Shown here: positions 35,896-44,745 of the stretch, piece by piece
Layout: each line of letters starts with the position of its first letter
Numbering within the stretch: the first letter of the stretch is position 1
Translations under genes and position numbers: made by a program
The notes under the pieces: model-generated
The model's database searches: none
The model's input: the letters and a program-made list of their open reading frames with translations, nothing else
Told to the model about the DNA's origin: nothing
Assembly: GCF_023701485.1 (NCBI RefSeq)
Contig: NZ_JAMQBK010000021.1
Location: 62,001-126,000 of the forward strand
Reading direction: 5' to 3'
DNA: 64,000 bases
Origin: Aporhodopirellula aestuarii
Lineage (GTDB): Bacteria > Planctomycetota > Planctomycetia > Pirellulales > Pirellulaceae

Positions 35896-37219
35896 GACGC
35901 AGAGCCGCGAGACTCGCGAGAGTCGGGGAGATGCAGAGCTCCAGACTGAATTCAGCGCAGCGTTTTCTTTCTCTCATTCTCTGTGTCCTTGCGTCTCCCC
36001 GTCTCTGCGTCGACTTCTCAGAAGCCATCACTCTTGTCCAGTTCTCAAGCTAACACGCAGGTGTTGACGCAGAGCCGCAAGAGACGGGGAGACGCAGAGT
36101 TTCAGGTTCGGCTTAGCGCAGAGTTTTTCTTTTCTCATCCTCTGCGTCCTTGCGTCTCTCCGTCTCTGCGTCCGATTTTACAAACCATCCCCCGTCCAAT
36201 TCTCAAACCACCGCGTTCGGTGAGACTCAATGGATGCATTCAGGTTTTGACGCAGAGTCGCGAGAGTCGGGGAGACGCAGAGGTTCAGGCTGAATTCAGC
36301 GCAGAGTTTTCTTTCTCTTATTCTTTGCGTCCCCGCCTCTCACCGTCGCTGCGTCGACTTTTCACAATCCATTGACAACACGGTGAAACCCATCCTTGAC
36401 CATGCGTTCGCCAAAGTTCACGACAAGACCCAGTTTGAGATTCATCAATCGCAGATAGGTCAGGCACTGAACGGCGAAGATGTCGTTGTACTTCGAGGTC
36501 GCTTTGCATTCGACGACCACCAAGTCGTTAACGATCAAATCGAGTTTGAGTGGAGTTGCGAGTGTGCTGCCTTTGTAGCGAATGGGCACCAACTGTTGTC
36601 GTTTAACGCGTAGCCCTGCCTGATCCAATTCCCAGGCCAGTGCCTCTTCATAAACGCTTTCCAGCAATCCAGGTCCACCCAGCGTTCGATGCACTTCAAT
36701 GCAAGCGTTCAAGACAATGTTGCTGATGTCATTCTCGTGCATGTTTGGGTCCTTCAACGTTCTTAGGCAGAGTTGCGAGAAACGGCGAGACGCGGAGAAA
36801 CCGTCTCAATTCATCGCAGAGTTTAACGCGTGTGCCCCTCATCACAAATTATTGACAACACGGTGCACCATCCAATTCCCAAGCCAACTCGTTCGGTGAG
36901 ACTCAATGGATGCGCTATGACCTTGACGCAGAGCCGCGAGAGTCGGGGAGACGCAGAGATTCAGACCGGATTCAGCGCAGAGTATTGCTTCCCTCGTTCT
37001 CTGCGTCCTTGCGTCTCCCCGTCGCCGCGTCGACTTTTCACAAAACATCGCCCCATCCGATTCCTAGATCACCTCGTTCGGTGAGACTCAATGGATGCGT
37101 TATGATTTCGACGCAGAGTCGCGAGAGGCGGGGAGACGCAGAGATTCAGACCGGATTCAGCGCAGAGCATTGCTTTCTTCGTTCTCTGCGTCCTAGCGTC
37201 TCCCCGTCTCTGCGTCAAC
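35896..37219. repeat. Array of long imperfect palindromes around a GxxExxY gene
   Basis: There are five full copies of a ~110-base imperfect palindrome, at 35896-36013, 36066-36173, 36249-36358, 36925-37033 and 37110-37219. A degenerate left half lies at 36764-36830. Each copy opens with GACGCAGAG, contains GGGGAGACGCAGAG and an inner CAGCGCAGAG, and closes with CTCTGCGTCC, GTCTCCCCGTC and TGCGTCGAC. Spacers also recur: TTCGGTGAGACTCAATGGAT precedes three copies. The period is about 180 bases. This family of GACGCAGAG palindromes is known beside GxxExxY genes in several phyla. Confidence 0.85.
36362..36742 (-). CDS. GxxExxY-family protein
   Basis: This is a 126-residue protein of the GxxExxY family, named for the motif seen here as GLLESVYEEAL (about residues 26-36). 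A nuclease-like core follows: LDLIVNDLVVVECKA (about 66-80) has the Asp and Glu-x-Lys arrangement of PD-(D/E)xK folds. The gene sits inside the palindrome array, and its last codons (VVNGL then stop) fall in sequence that recurs at 36847-36868. The start at 36742 (MHEND) fits the family length better than the frame start 15 bases upstream. Function is not established; association with the repeats suggests a part in their spread or a cellular defence role, which is inference. Confidence 0.85.
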   Translation of the reverse strand: MHENDISNIVLNACIEVHRTLGGPGLLESVYEEALAWELDQAGLRVKRQQLVPIRYKGSTLATPLKLDLIVNDLVVVECKATSKYNDIFAVQCLTYLRLMNLKLGLVVNFGERMVKDGFHRVVNGL

Positions 37220-37500
37220 TTTTTGCAAAACAATCGCCACGGTCCGGTACGGTGGGTTGGAAGCAAACAGGTGATCACAAACAGTCACGCTGTGCGCCGG
37301 GAGTGGGATCGTTCGCGGGAAGTCATCCGTTGCAACGGATGCACCGGGTGTAGATTCTTGACGGCCGAGGCCGATGGAGAAATGTCGGGCCAAACACCGA
37401 AACTTGAAAAACGGCCGAGACACAGCGTTGATCGGCCGTCCCGAGGAGACTCTCACGGTGCGAACTGGCCGGGAGGGCCAATTCCGCAGATCGTGAAGAG

Positions 37501-37574
37501 TACACCCGGCGGGATTCGAACCCACAACCTTCGGCTTCGGAGGCCGACGCGCTATCCAATTGTGCCACGGGTGC
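37501..37574 (-). tRNA. tRNA-Arg(CCG)
   Basis: The 74 bases fold as a cloverleaf on the minus strand. The acceptor arms are GCACCCG and CGGGTGT with discriminator A. The anticodon stem TCGGC/GCCGA encloses CTCCGAA, giving anticodon CCG, which reads CGG. The T arm has GTGGGTTCGAATCCCGC. CCA is not encoded. Confidence 0.92.
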
Positions 37575-37791
37575 GGCTGGACGAATCGCTAACGTCGATT
37601 CGTTTTGAAATTGCTGGGTCTTGCGGCGGTGGGGCAGCCCCACTTTGGCTCTCAGCGAGGGGCAGTTTGACCGAAAATCTCTCTCTCCGCCAGATGCGTT
37701 CTGCGTCGGCTTGCGTCCATCGACGACGAAATCCACAATCTGTGCCGCACGATTGATTCTGCCCCCTCCTTTTTCAACGATCCGATCCGCT

Positions 37792-39372
37792 GTGGCTGAC
37801 TCTCCTTCCCAAAACTCCGCATCCGAAACCCTCAGTTTGACCGATCCGCACGCGGCCCGTCGGCACAAACTCGCCGAACTGGTCCGACGTGGCATCGATC
37901 CGTGGGGGCAGCGGTTCGACAATCGCAACCTCAACGGCGAATGTCGGGATCGGATCGGCGAAATCCAATTCGTCACCAAGGACGGCAAAAGTCTCGAGTT
38001 GCCCGACGTCGAGAGTCCCGACGTCGATTACCGCCAGTGGAAGACGGACAACGGTCCCGGGGAAGAAGTCGGCCCGACCGTCCGCGTCGCTGGCCGGATC
38101 ATGCTGAACCGGACGGCTGGCAAGTTGATCTTTCTCAATCTGCGAGATTGGACCGGCGATATCCAGATCTTTATCGGCAAAAAACAAGTCGGTGAAGAAA
38201 ACTTTGAACTCGCCAAGCTGTTTGACCTTGGTGACCTCGTCGGCGTCGAAGGCCGGCTGGGGCGAACCAACACCGGTGAGCTGACCGTTTTCGCCGAGCA
38301 GTTATTTTTGTTGACCAAAATGCTCGAGGTGCCGCCCGAGAAGCACGCCGGGATGACCAACGTCGAACTGCGGCAGCGGATGCGGTACGCCGACCTCGCG
38401 TTCAACGATGGCGTGATGCAGACGTTCCTCGACCGGACAAAAATCATCAAAAGCGTCCGCTCGACGCTCGATGATCGCGGCTTCTGCGAAGTCGAAGGGC
38501 CGACGTTGCACACCATCCCTGGTGGTGCCGCGGCACGTCCTTTCGAAACACATCACAACGCGCTGGACATGAAGTTGACGATGCGGATCGCCTTGGAACT
38601 GCACCTCAAGCGATTGATGGTCGGTGGCATGGAACGCGTCTACGAGCTTGGACGGGTTTACCGCAACGAAGGATTGTCACCGCGACACAATCCTGAGTTC
38701 ACCATGATCGAAATTTATCAGGCATACGGTGACTATGAGTCGATGATGGAGCTGACCGAGCGAATCATTTGTGACGCGCTCGATAAGATCGGTGGCGGCT
38801 ACAAGCGTGAATACAACGGACAGGAAATCGATTTCACGCCACCGTTCCAACGTGCCACTTATGCCGAGTTGTTTGAGAAAGCGACCGGCGTGAACCCGGC
38901 GGATGATGACGCCGTCCTCAAGCTCGCTGGCGAACTGCGTATCGAGACCAAGGACAAGCATCCCGATGTGGTCCGCAACGAAATCTTCGAAGAGAAAGTG
39001 GAAGACTCCTTGCAAGGGCCGATCTTCGTGATCGATTATCCCGCGAGCATCTGTCCGCTGACCAAACGCAAGCGAGACAATCCTGAAATCGCCGAACGAT
39101 TCGAGTTGTTCATCTGCGGCATGGAGCTTGCCAACGCGTACACCGAACTCAACGATCCCGACCTGCAAGAAGAGTTGTTCAAGACGCAGCTCGCGGGGCT
39201 CGAAGAAGAAGATTCGATGGCGAAGATGGACCACGACTTCGTGCGGGCGTTACGTTACGGAATGCCGCCCGCGGGTGGCCTCGGAATCGGAATCGACCGT
39301 CTCGTGATGGTGCTCACCAACAGCAAGTCGATTCGAGACGTGATCCTGTTCCCCGTGCTACGCCCCGAGTGA
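37792..39372 (+). CDS. lysS: Lysyl-tRNA synthetase, class II
   Basis: This is a 526-residue enzyme that charges tRNA-Lys in the cytoplasm. The N-terminal OB-fold binds the anticodon (VRVAGRIMLNRTAGKLIFLN, then LRDWTGDIQIFI). The class II catalytic core has motif 1 (DRGFCEVEGPTLHTIPGGAAARPF split over about 230-255), motif 2 (VYELGRVYRNEGLSPRHNPEF, with the conserved Arg and Glu) and motif 3 near the C-terminus (GGLGIGIDRLVMVL). I chose a GTG at 37792, since residues upstream are Ser/Pro-rich and overlap the tRNA promoter region; no in-frame ATG lies close. The start is therefore uncertain by up to some tens of codons. Confidence 0.9.
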   Translation: MADSPSQNSASETLSLTDPHAARRHKLAELVRRGIDPWGQRFDNRNLNGECRDRIGEIQFVTKDGKSLELPDVESPDVDYRQWKTDNGPGEEVGPTVRVAGRIMLNRTAGKLIFLNLRDWTGDIQIFIGKKQVGEENFELAKLFDLGDLVGVEGRLGRTNTGELTVFAEQLFLLTKMLEVPPEKHAGMTNVELRQRMRYADLAFNDGVMQTFLDRTKIIKSVRSTLDDRGFCEVEGPTLHTIPGGAAARPFETHHNALDMKLTMRIALELHLKRLMVGGMERVYELGRVYRNEGLSPRHNPEFTMIEIYQAYGDYESMMELTERIICDALDKIGGGYKREYNGQEIDFTPPFQRATYAELFEKATGVNPADDDAVLKLAGELRIETKDKHPDVVRNEIFEEKVEDSLQGPIFVIDYPASICPLTKRKRDNPEIAERFELFICGMELANAYTELNDPDLQEELFKTQLAGLEEEDSMAKMDHDFVRALRYGMPPAGGLGIGIDRLVMVLTNSKSIRDVILFPVLRPE

Positions 39373-39485
39373 ACAGTCCTACCGTAGCGAAACGGTCGAG
39401 GGTTTCGCCGACGCAACCCGATCGCCGAAAGCACCCACCACCAGGGTGCTCGAGCAAGACGCACTTCAGTCCCTCGTCTTCGGCC

Positions 39486-40229
39486 TTACCGAATCGCAAT
39501 TGCGGTTTGCAACGGACGCAGGACCGATTCGATCAGGTATTCGTCGACGAGATCTCGGCAGAGGCCGGCGAGGCGTTTGAATTCGCTCGCATAACTTTCG
39601 TCGGCGGCGAGCGAGTCGTAGCGTCGTACCATCAGGTACACGCTTAACGGTTCTTCGCTGAACTCACCCGAGCGAACTTGGAACGCGGTCGTGCGGGTTT
39701 CGAAACTGATCCGGCACTGCGTTCGGCATTCATCATCGAGTGAGAACTGGATTGCCGGTTCGTTCGAAAGGATCTTGCCGTAAGGCAAGTTGGTGAACTT
39801 ATCGAGGCCCGGTGCGATGCCGATTGCTTCGTGCAGGATCTCGTTGTGGTTGCCTTTGCATGCGAAATCAAAACCCAACATCACGCTCAACGATTCGCAG
39901 TCCAGCGGACTGACCGAGAGTTCGTAGGGCACCATTTCGAGAATCGCATGGTGTTGCTCGCACGCATCGGAATAGTTCTCCGGATTCACCATCCCGCTGT
40001 TGATGCGCTTGGGTTCGGTGGAGACCCAGCGATAAGTGCCGCCGTCCTTTTCCTCTTCGAGCACAAACTCGTCTTTCTCCCGGCAGTAGAAGTTCGACAT
40101 GGTCGGATATCGTTTCCGAACTTGTTCGAAGTAGTGCAACACTGATTCGCGTCCTTGCGGCAGTTCCATTTCGGTGGACAAATTCATGTTGACATAATAT
40201 TCGTCACCGAAGATGCCGTAATCGCTCAT
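39486..40229 (-). CDS. Conserved-type protein of unknown function
   Basis: This is a 247-residue acidic protein with no signal peptide or membrane segment. The sequence is evenly mixed alpha/beta, for example RESVLHYFEQVRKRYPTMSN, HHAILEMVPYELSVSPLDCE and LSVYLMVRRYDSLAADES. Codon use looks normal for the genome. It is transcribed toward lysS and sits 152 bases downstream of the sensor kinase gene on the same strand. I do not recognise the family; it is likely planctomycete-restricted. Confidence 0.7.
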   Translation of the reverse strand: MSDYGIFGDEYYVNMNLSTEMELPQGRESVLHYFEQVRKRYPTMSNFYCREKDEFVLEEEKDGGTYRWVSTEPKRINSGMVNPENYSDACEQHHAILEMVPYELSVSPLDCESLSVMLGFDFACKGNHNEILHEAIGIAPGLDKFTNLPYGKILSNEPAIQFSLDDECRTQCRISFETRTTAFQVRSGEFSEEPLSVYLMVRRYDSLAADESYASEFKRLAGLCRDLVDEYLIESVLRPLQTAIAIR

Positions 40230-40381
40230 GCAGTTGATTTTCCGGTAAGGGGGGAGAAGGAAAAGGAGAGTTACACTTTTACGCCAGGGCTACCCCGCTG
40301 GCAATCACACAGACGTGGGGGAGGGAATCCAGGGCAGAGTGTTTGGTGCGGAAATGTTTCGAGAGCTTGTCGGAGGAACGC

Positions 40382-42193
40382 TCAGTTCATTGCGGCGATC
40401 GAGTTGGTCGGCGTCAGTTGTCCGGCGATCGGCGAGTCGTCGTAGTCTTGCTCGCCGAGCCTATAGGGCAGCGTAACCCAAAACGTGCTGCCGCGTCCCA
40501 ATTCGCTTTGGAAGTCGATTTCCCCGCCCAGCAAAATCGCGAGTTCCTTGACGATCGAGAGCCCCAGCCCTGTGCCGGCGAATTCACGAGTGAGGCCGTC
40601 TCCGTCGAGCACTTTTTTGCTCTGGCGGAATTTTTGGAAAATGATGGGCTGGTCTTCTTCGGCGATCCCGACTCCGGTGTCGGTGACCGACATGCGGAAA
40701 TACCCGTCTTCCCAGTCGACAACTTTGACCGTGATCATGCCGCCTTCGGGGGTGAACTTGATCGCGTTGCTGAGCAGGTTGTTGATGATTTGGCCGAACT
40801 TGTTCGGGTCTTGATATGCCACAGGCAAGTCTTCGGGCACGTCGACCGACAGCGAGATGTTTTTATCTTCGGACAGCGACTGGATCATGTCGCACTGCGC
40901 GCTGATCAGCCGCGAGAGTTTGAATTCGCTGCGGCGGACTTCCATCTTGCCCGCTTCGACTTTCGCCAAGTCGAGAATGTCGTTGATCATCTCGAGCAGC
41001 AACCGGCCGCTCTTTTGAATGTTGGTGGCGTAGCGGCGTTGTTTGTCTTCGAGCGAATCGATGCCTTGCAGCACTTCCGAAAAACCGATGATGCTATTGA
41101 GCGGCGTGCGAAGCTCGTGGCTCATGTTTGCCAAAAAGTCTGTTTTCAAACGGTTGGCTTCGTAGAGTTGCAGGTTCAATTGAGCGAACTGATCGACCCG
41201 GGCGTCGAGTTCCCGGTTCACGCTCTGCAACTGCGTTTGCGTTTCGGTGAGGTGACGCAGCATCCGGTTAAACGCGTCGGCGAGTTCGCGGAACTCATCC
41301 TCGGTATCGATCACGGCGCGTTGGTTGGTGTCACCGTGAGTGATCGCATCGCTGACGTCACGAAGGTGCAACAGCGGCTGCAGCACGAGATAGCGGACGA
41401 TCGCGTGCAGCACGAACAGCGTCACGGCCACGATCAGCATCGCCATCGCGACCACGGTGGCCCGGATTTGCGTGGTATCGTTGAGGATTTTTTCGTCCGG
41501 CATGCTGACGCGTTTGACACGAAACGGCAATTGTGCTGCCCGAGTCTCGGGGTCAACATCGGGCGAAAGCGTGATCGACGCCCCCGTGGGTGTGTGGCAG
41601 GCGATGCAATCTTGGGTGATGAAAACCGGTTCGTAATAAACGTACCGTCCTTGGACCGGGCCGATCGATTTGAACAGCGGCCGATTGCCGGGGCCGATTC
41701 GGCTCATCGCGGCGTCATCGGCCAGATTCACCGCTTGGGCGAGTCCCGCCTGATCTCCGGCGAGGCGGCTGGCCATGCGGGCGCGGAAGAGCGGTTCGAG
41801 TTCTTCAAGCAATTGTCGCTCGGCTTCCGACGCCGGGGGCTTGGGCGGCACCAAGTTGTCGAACGGGTGTGGATCTTCGAGGCCGAGGATGTCGAACTCG
41901 ATGTCTTCGCTGAGCAGCTGCGACCGAAGGGCCTCGACTTGTTGGCGACGCAGGTCTTGATCTTCCGAGGAGACGTTCTCGTTATAGATCGCGTTGGTGT
42001 GCAGCAGCATCATCTCGGTTGCGGCGACGTCACGGGCTTGCTGCTGCGTCGTCATGCTCACGAAACGATCGGCGAGCAGGAGCACGACACAAAACGAGCC
42101 ACACATCAGCACGACGAGAGCTGAGCCGAAGAACAGCAAGCACTTGCGTTCCAGACTCATCGACGAAAACAGGCCTTGGAGGAACCTCAGCAT
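40382..42193 (-). CDS. Sensor histidine kinase with periplasmic c-type heme motif
   Basis: This is a 603-residue membrane kinase. The first membrane segment is at about residues 17-40 (CLLFFGSALVVLMCGSFCVV). A periplasmic domain follows, holding one c-type heme motif CIACH (196-200) within the DUF3365/Tll0287-like context FITQDCIACHTPTG. The second membrane segment is at about 245-268. Next come HAMP, a short coiled coil, the dimerisation domain SHELRTPLNSIIGFSEVL with phosphoacceptor His359, and the ATPase domain (NNLLSNAIKFTPEGG, DTGVGIAEEDQP, GTGLGLSIVKEL). It probably senses redox state or a gas through heme. No response regulator gene is adjacent. The start at 42193 puts the first anchor near the N-terminus. 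Confidence 0.9.
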   Translation of the reverse strand: MLRFLQGLFSSMSLERKCLLFFGSALVVLMCGSFCVVLLLADRFVSMTTQQQARDVAATEMMLLHTNAIYNENVSSEDQDLRRQQVEALRSQLLSEDIEFDILGLEDPHPFDNLVPPKPPASEAERQLLEELEPLFRARMASRLAGDQAGLAQAVNLADDAAMSRIGPGNRPLFKSIGPVQGRYVYYEPVFITQDCIACHTPTGASITLSPDVDPETRAAQLPFRVKRVSMPDEKILNDTTQIRATVVAMAMLIVAVTLFVLHAIVRYLVLQPLLHLRDVSDAITHGDTNQRAVIDTEDEFRELADAFNRMLRHLTETQTQLQSVNRELDARVDQFAQLNLQLYEANRLKTDFLANMSHELRTPLNSIIGFSEVLQGIDSLEDKQRRYATNIQKSGRLLLEMINDILDLAKVEAGKMEVRRSEFKLSRLISAQCDMIQSLSEDKNISLSVDVPEDLPVAYQDPNKFGQIINNLLSNAIKFTPEGGMITVKVVDWEDGYFRMSVTDTGVGIAEEDQPIIFQKFRQSKKVLDGDGLTREFAGTGLGLSIVKELAILLGGEIDFQSELGRGSTFWVTLPYRLGEQDYDDSPIAGQLTPTNSIAAMN

Positions 42194-42491
42194 CGGCAAA
42201 TTCGGTGGAGGGGGGGCGGATTGGCCAGGAACCTCATATACGCAGGCCAGCTCTAGTTTGACTGAAAGCGGCCCTGGTGACGAGACGAATCCTCCCAATC
42301 AACGCTTTTCATATCACCTGAATATCTGTTCCAGTTCCTTTATTTTCCCTGGATCATGTCCGTACGGCCCGTATTTGATGCTTGTTTGCTCGCACTTGGA
42401 TAATTAGGATGCTTGAGTATTGTCACGGAAGACAGAGAGTACACATGCCGAATTTGCCCTGTTTTTGACCTTTGCAACTCCTCCCGAGACA

Positions 42492-44099
42492 ATGATGAAG
42501 CGTTCAATTCGCCGAGCCATGCGCTGGACCCTTGTGGTCACGTTGGCCACTTTCCTTAGCGCTGGACCCGTTTCGGCTGGCTGGCTGCTCAAACGCATGC
42601 GAGGCTGCGATCCCGCGCCCGAATGCTGCCCCGAGCCCTGCTGCCCGGCACCGACATGCTGCCCCGAACCGGTTTGCTGCCCTGCACCCGTGGTCTGTGC
42701 TCCTGAGCCCGTGTGCTGCCCTGAGCCGGTCTGCTGCCCTGAACCGGAAGTGATCGAGTCGCTTCCGATGACCGGAGCCGGCTGCTGCGGTGATTCCGTG
42801 TCGTCGGTACCAGAAACGTTTGTTCCGATCGAGTCGGTCCCGTATCACGAAGACGCTCAGGTCTTCGAATCGCCATCGCTCGATTCCGAGGCTGGCAAAA
42901 CTTCGGCTGCGAAGCCTCCAGCCGACGAGCCCAGCCCTTTCGACGCACCGCCTGCTCCAGCACCTGAACCGACTCCAGACCCCGTCGTCGACGTGGCACC
43001 GATGGAGCCGGCCGCTGAGCCTGCACCAGAGGCACCACCTGCTCCTGTCGCCGAGCCAGAACCAGCTCCCGAGCCGACTCCTGAACCCGAACCAGCCCCT
43101 GAGCCGGAACCGGCTCCAGAGCCGGAACCGGCTCCAGAGCCTGAGCCAGCACCCGAACCCGCTCCTGAGCCAGAGCCCGCGCCCGAGCCAGAACCAGCTC
43201 CCGAGCCCGCACCAGTGGAAGAGCCTTCTGTCGACGACCTGTTCGGTGGCAGCGACGAGCCTGAAATGTCACAGCCTGCGTTTGATTTGCCGGCCGAACC
43301 CGAAATGCCCGCCCTCCCAGAAGAACCTGCGACGGAATCGGTCGACGATCTGTTTGGCGGTGGAGACGCGATGCCCGAATCGGATCCGGCTCCAGCCGAT
43401 GCCGGCGGAATCGATGATCTCTTCGGTGGCGATATGCCAGCCGAGCCTGAAATGCCAGCCGAGCCTGAAATGCCCGCCGAAGACGCTGGCGGAATTGACG
43501 ACTTGTTCGGCCCACCCGCCGAGAGCGAGCCGGCACCGGCTGACGAACCTGACAATTCGATTGATGACCTGTTCGGACCGTCCTCCGACGAGGAAATGAC
43601 TCCGGACGCGGACGCCCCTAGCGCAATCGACGATCTGTTTGGCGATCCCGTGGCGCCCGAAGCTACCGAGCCGTCGATGCCAGAAAATCCGTCCGAAGGA
43701 ATCGATGACCTGTTCGGTGATCCGCCAGCAGACGATTCCACGGACAGCGCCATCGATGACTTGTTCGGTCAAGCTCCGAACCAGATCGAATCGATCCCAA
43801 CGCCGCCTTCGATTTCGGTGAAGCCCGCCTCGACCGAGAAGGTGGTTTCGAAGCCACAATCGTCGCGTACTTTGACCGCCTTTGATCAAACCGAAACGCG
43901 AACCTGGGTCGACAACACCGGCACGTTCCGCACCGAAGGTCGCCTGATCAAGATCGGTGATGATCATGTCAAGTTGCTCAAGACCAATGGCAAGACCTGC
44001 ACGGTCCCCATGAGTCGATTGAGTGATGAGGACAGCAACTACGTTCGCAAGGTTGCCGATCGTATGGACCTCTTCGTGATCGCGATGGCATCAAAATAG
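42492..44099 (+). CDS. Pro/Glu-rich exported protein with DDLFG repeats and C-terminal SHD1 domain
   Basis: This is a 535-residue protein. After a signal peptide ([18 protein letters not shown]) comes a Cys-rich block ([19 protein letters not shown], about 35-75). Residues about 155-245 are a near-perfect PEPAPEPEP repeat. Eight copies of DDLFG with Pro/Glu/Asp spacers lie at about 247-425. The last 60 residues match the SLA1 homology domain 1 ([20 protein letters not shown], then [18 protein letters not shown]), frequent in planctomycete secreted proteins. The ATG at 42492 (MMKRS) begins the signal peptide. It is likely a cell-envelope or extracellular matrix protein; the DDLFG motifs could be short binding sites. 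A strong terminator follows. Confidence 0.8.
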   Translation: MMKRSIRRAMRWTLVVTLATFLSAGPVSAGWLLKRMRGCDPAPECCPEPCCPAPTCCPEPVCCPAPVVCAPEPVCCPEPVCCPEPEVIESLPMTGAGCCGDSVSSVPETFVPIESVPYHEDAQVFESPSLDSEAGKTSAAKPPADEPSPFDAPPAPAPEPTPDPVVDVAPMEPAAEPAPEAPPAPVAEPEPAPEPTPEPEPAPEPEPAPEPEPAPEPEPAPEPAPEPEPAPEPEPAPEPAPVEEPSVDDLFGGSDEPEMSQPAFDLPAEPEMPALPEEPATESVDDLFGGGDAMPESDPAPADAGGIDDLFGGDMPAEPEMPAEPEMPAEDAGGIDDLFGPPAESEPAPADEPDNSIDDLFGPSSDEEMTPDADAPSAIDDLFGDPVAPEATEPSMPENPSEGIDDLFGDPPADDSTDSAIDDLFGQAPNQIESIPTPPSISVKPASTEKVVSKPQSSRTLTAFDQTETRTWVDNTGTFRTEGRLIKIGDDHVKLLKTNGKTCTVPMSRLSDEDSNYVRKVADRMDLFVIAMASK

Positions 44100-44145
44100 G
44101 CCTCGTTGAAATCACCATCGCTCTGATCGAACCTTAGCAATACGA

Positions 44146-44186
44146 AACGCGTCAGTGAGGACACTCTTCTCACTGACGCGTTTTTT
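44146..44186 (+). terminator. Strong Rho-independent terminator
   Basis: AACGCGTCAGTGAG and CTCACTGACGCGTT form a 14-base perfect stem with a nine-base loop, followed by T6 within the run after 44180. It lies 46 bases after the SHD1 protein stop. Confidence 0.92.
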
Positions 44187-44226
44187 CGTTTCCGAGCAGC
44201 CTGCCGAAGCAAGCATCGTCACGTAG

Positions 44227-44641
44227 CTCGCTCTCGCCGAGAGCGAGTGCGGCAAGCGTTACCCGCTCTCAAAGCCTCTGGAATAGTGATGACTACCGAA
44301 GTGCTGGTCTACGCCAGAGGCGTTTCAGGAATTAGCCGGCAGTCGAGCGGAGCGAACACTGCCGGATCGATGTAACGACGACAGGATCGACCCCGAAGGT
44401 GGTCGCAGCGATATCGCCGCTGGTTTCTGCGACCCCATTCGGGGTCGAGGAGATGTGGTTTGGCCACGTTATCCGTAGGTGCGCTACGCGACCTACGGCT
44501 ATTGTCTTTGATCCCTTGGGACGTCGATTGTTTTAGTGTTCTTTTTAGCGGAACGGCGCGAGCCGTCCGGTCCCGCGTTACCGGACGGCTCGCGCCGTTC
44601 CGCTATTTTTGAAATCCTTCAGTAATAAAATCGACGTCCCT
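44227..44641. repeat. Cluster of intergenic palindromes
   Basis: No gene lies between 44100 and 44745. The stretch holds five nested or consecutive palindromes: CTCGCTCTC/GAGAGCGAG (44227-44247), TCGACCCCGAA/TTCGGGGTCGA (44388-44448, with further pairing inside), CCGTAGGT/ACCTACGG (44473-44498), a 26-base-arm palindrome (44546-44605), and an outer GGGACGTCGATT/AATCGACGTCCC pair enclosing the latter. Such elements resemble the repetitive extragenic palindromes of Rhodopirellula-type genomes. Confidence 0.75.
44546..44605. repeat. Perfect 26-base-arm palindrome
   Basis: The left arm (44546-44571, containing GCGGAACGGCGCGAGCCGTC) and the right arm (44580-44605) are exact reverse complements around the eight-base loop CCCGCGTT. 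T-rich tracts flank both sides (CTTTTT before, ATTTTTG after). It could act as a bidirectional terminator or be a REP-type element. Confidence 0.85.
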
Positions 44642-44745
44642 TCGGGATACTTGCGTGAGTTAACGGTAAGCGATCGCTTTGAAGAAGCTCAGCGACGTGA
44701 GAGGCAAGAACTCCAAAGCATCTGCCAGAAAATGGTGTCAGCCCG

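Noticed and set aside
35896-37219. CRISPR array
   Set aside because: Repeat units are ~110 bp palindromes at ~180 bp period and the spacers are themselves repeated; no cas genes are near.
37323-37988. 221-codon minus-strand frame across the tRNA-Arg
   Set aside because: It runs through the tRNA and the start of lysS and has no domain.
40343-42124. 593-codon open frame on the plus strand
   Set aside because: It is fully antisense to the sensor kinase, whose domains are unmistakable; the frame is His/Arg/Asp-rich without motifs and reflects codon bias.
42589-43753. Alternative frames (Arg/Gln-rich and Ser/Gly-rich) over the PEPAPEP and DDLFG region
   Set aside because: By-products of the repeat; no start signals, while the 42492 frame has a signal peptide and SHD1 domain.
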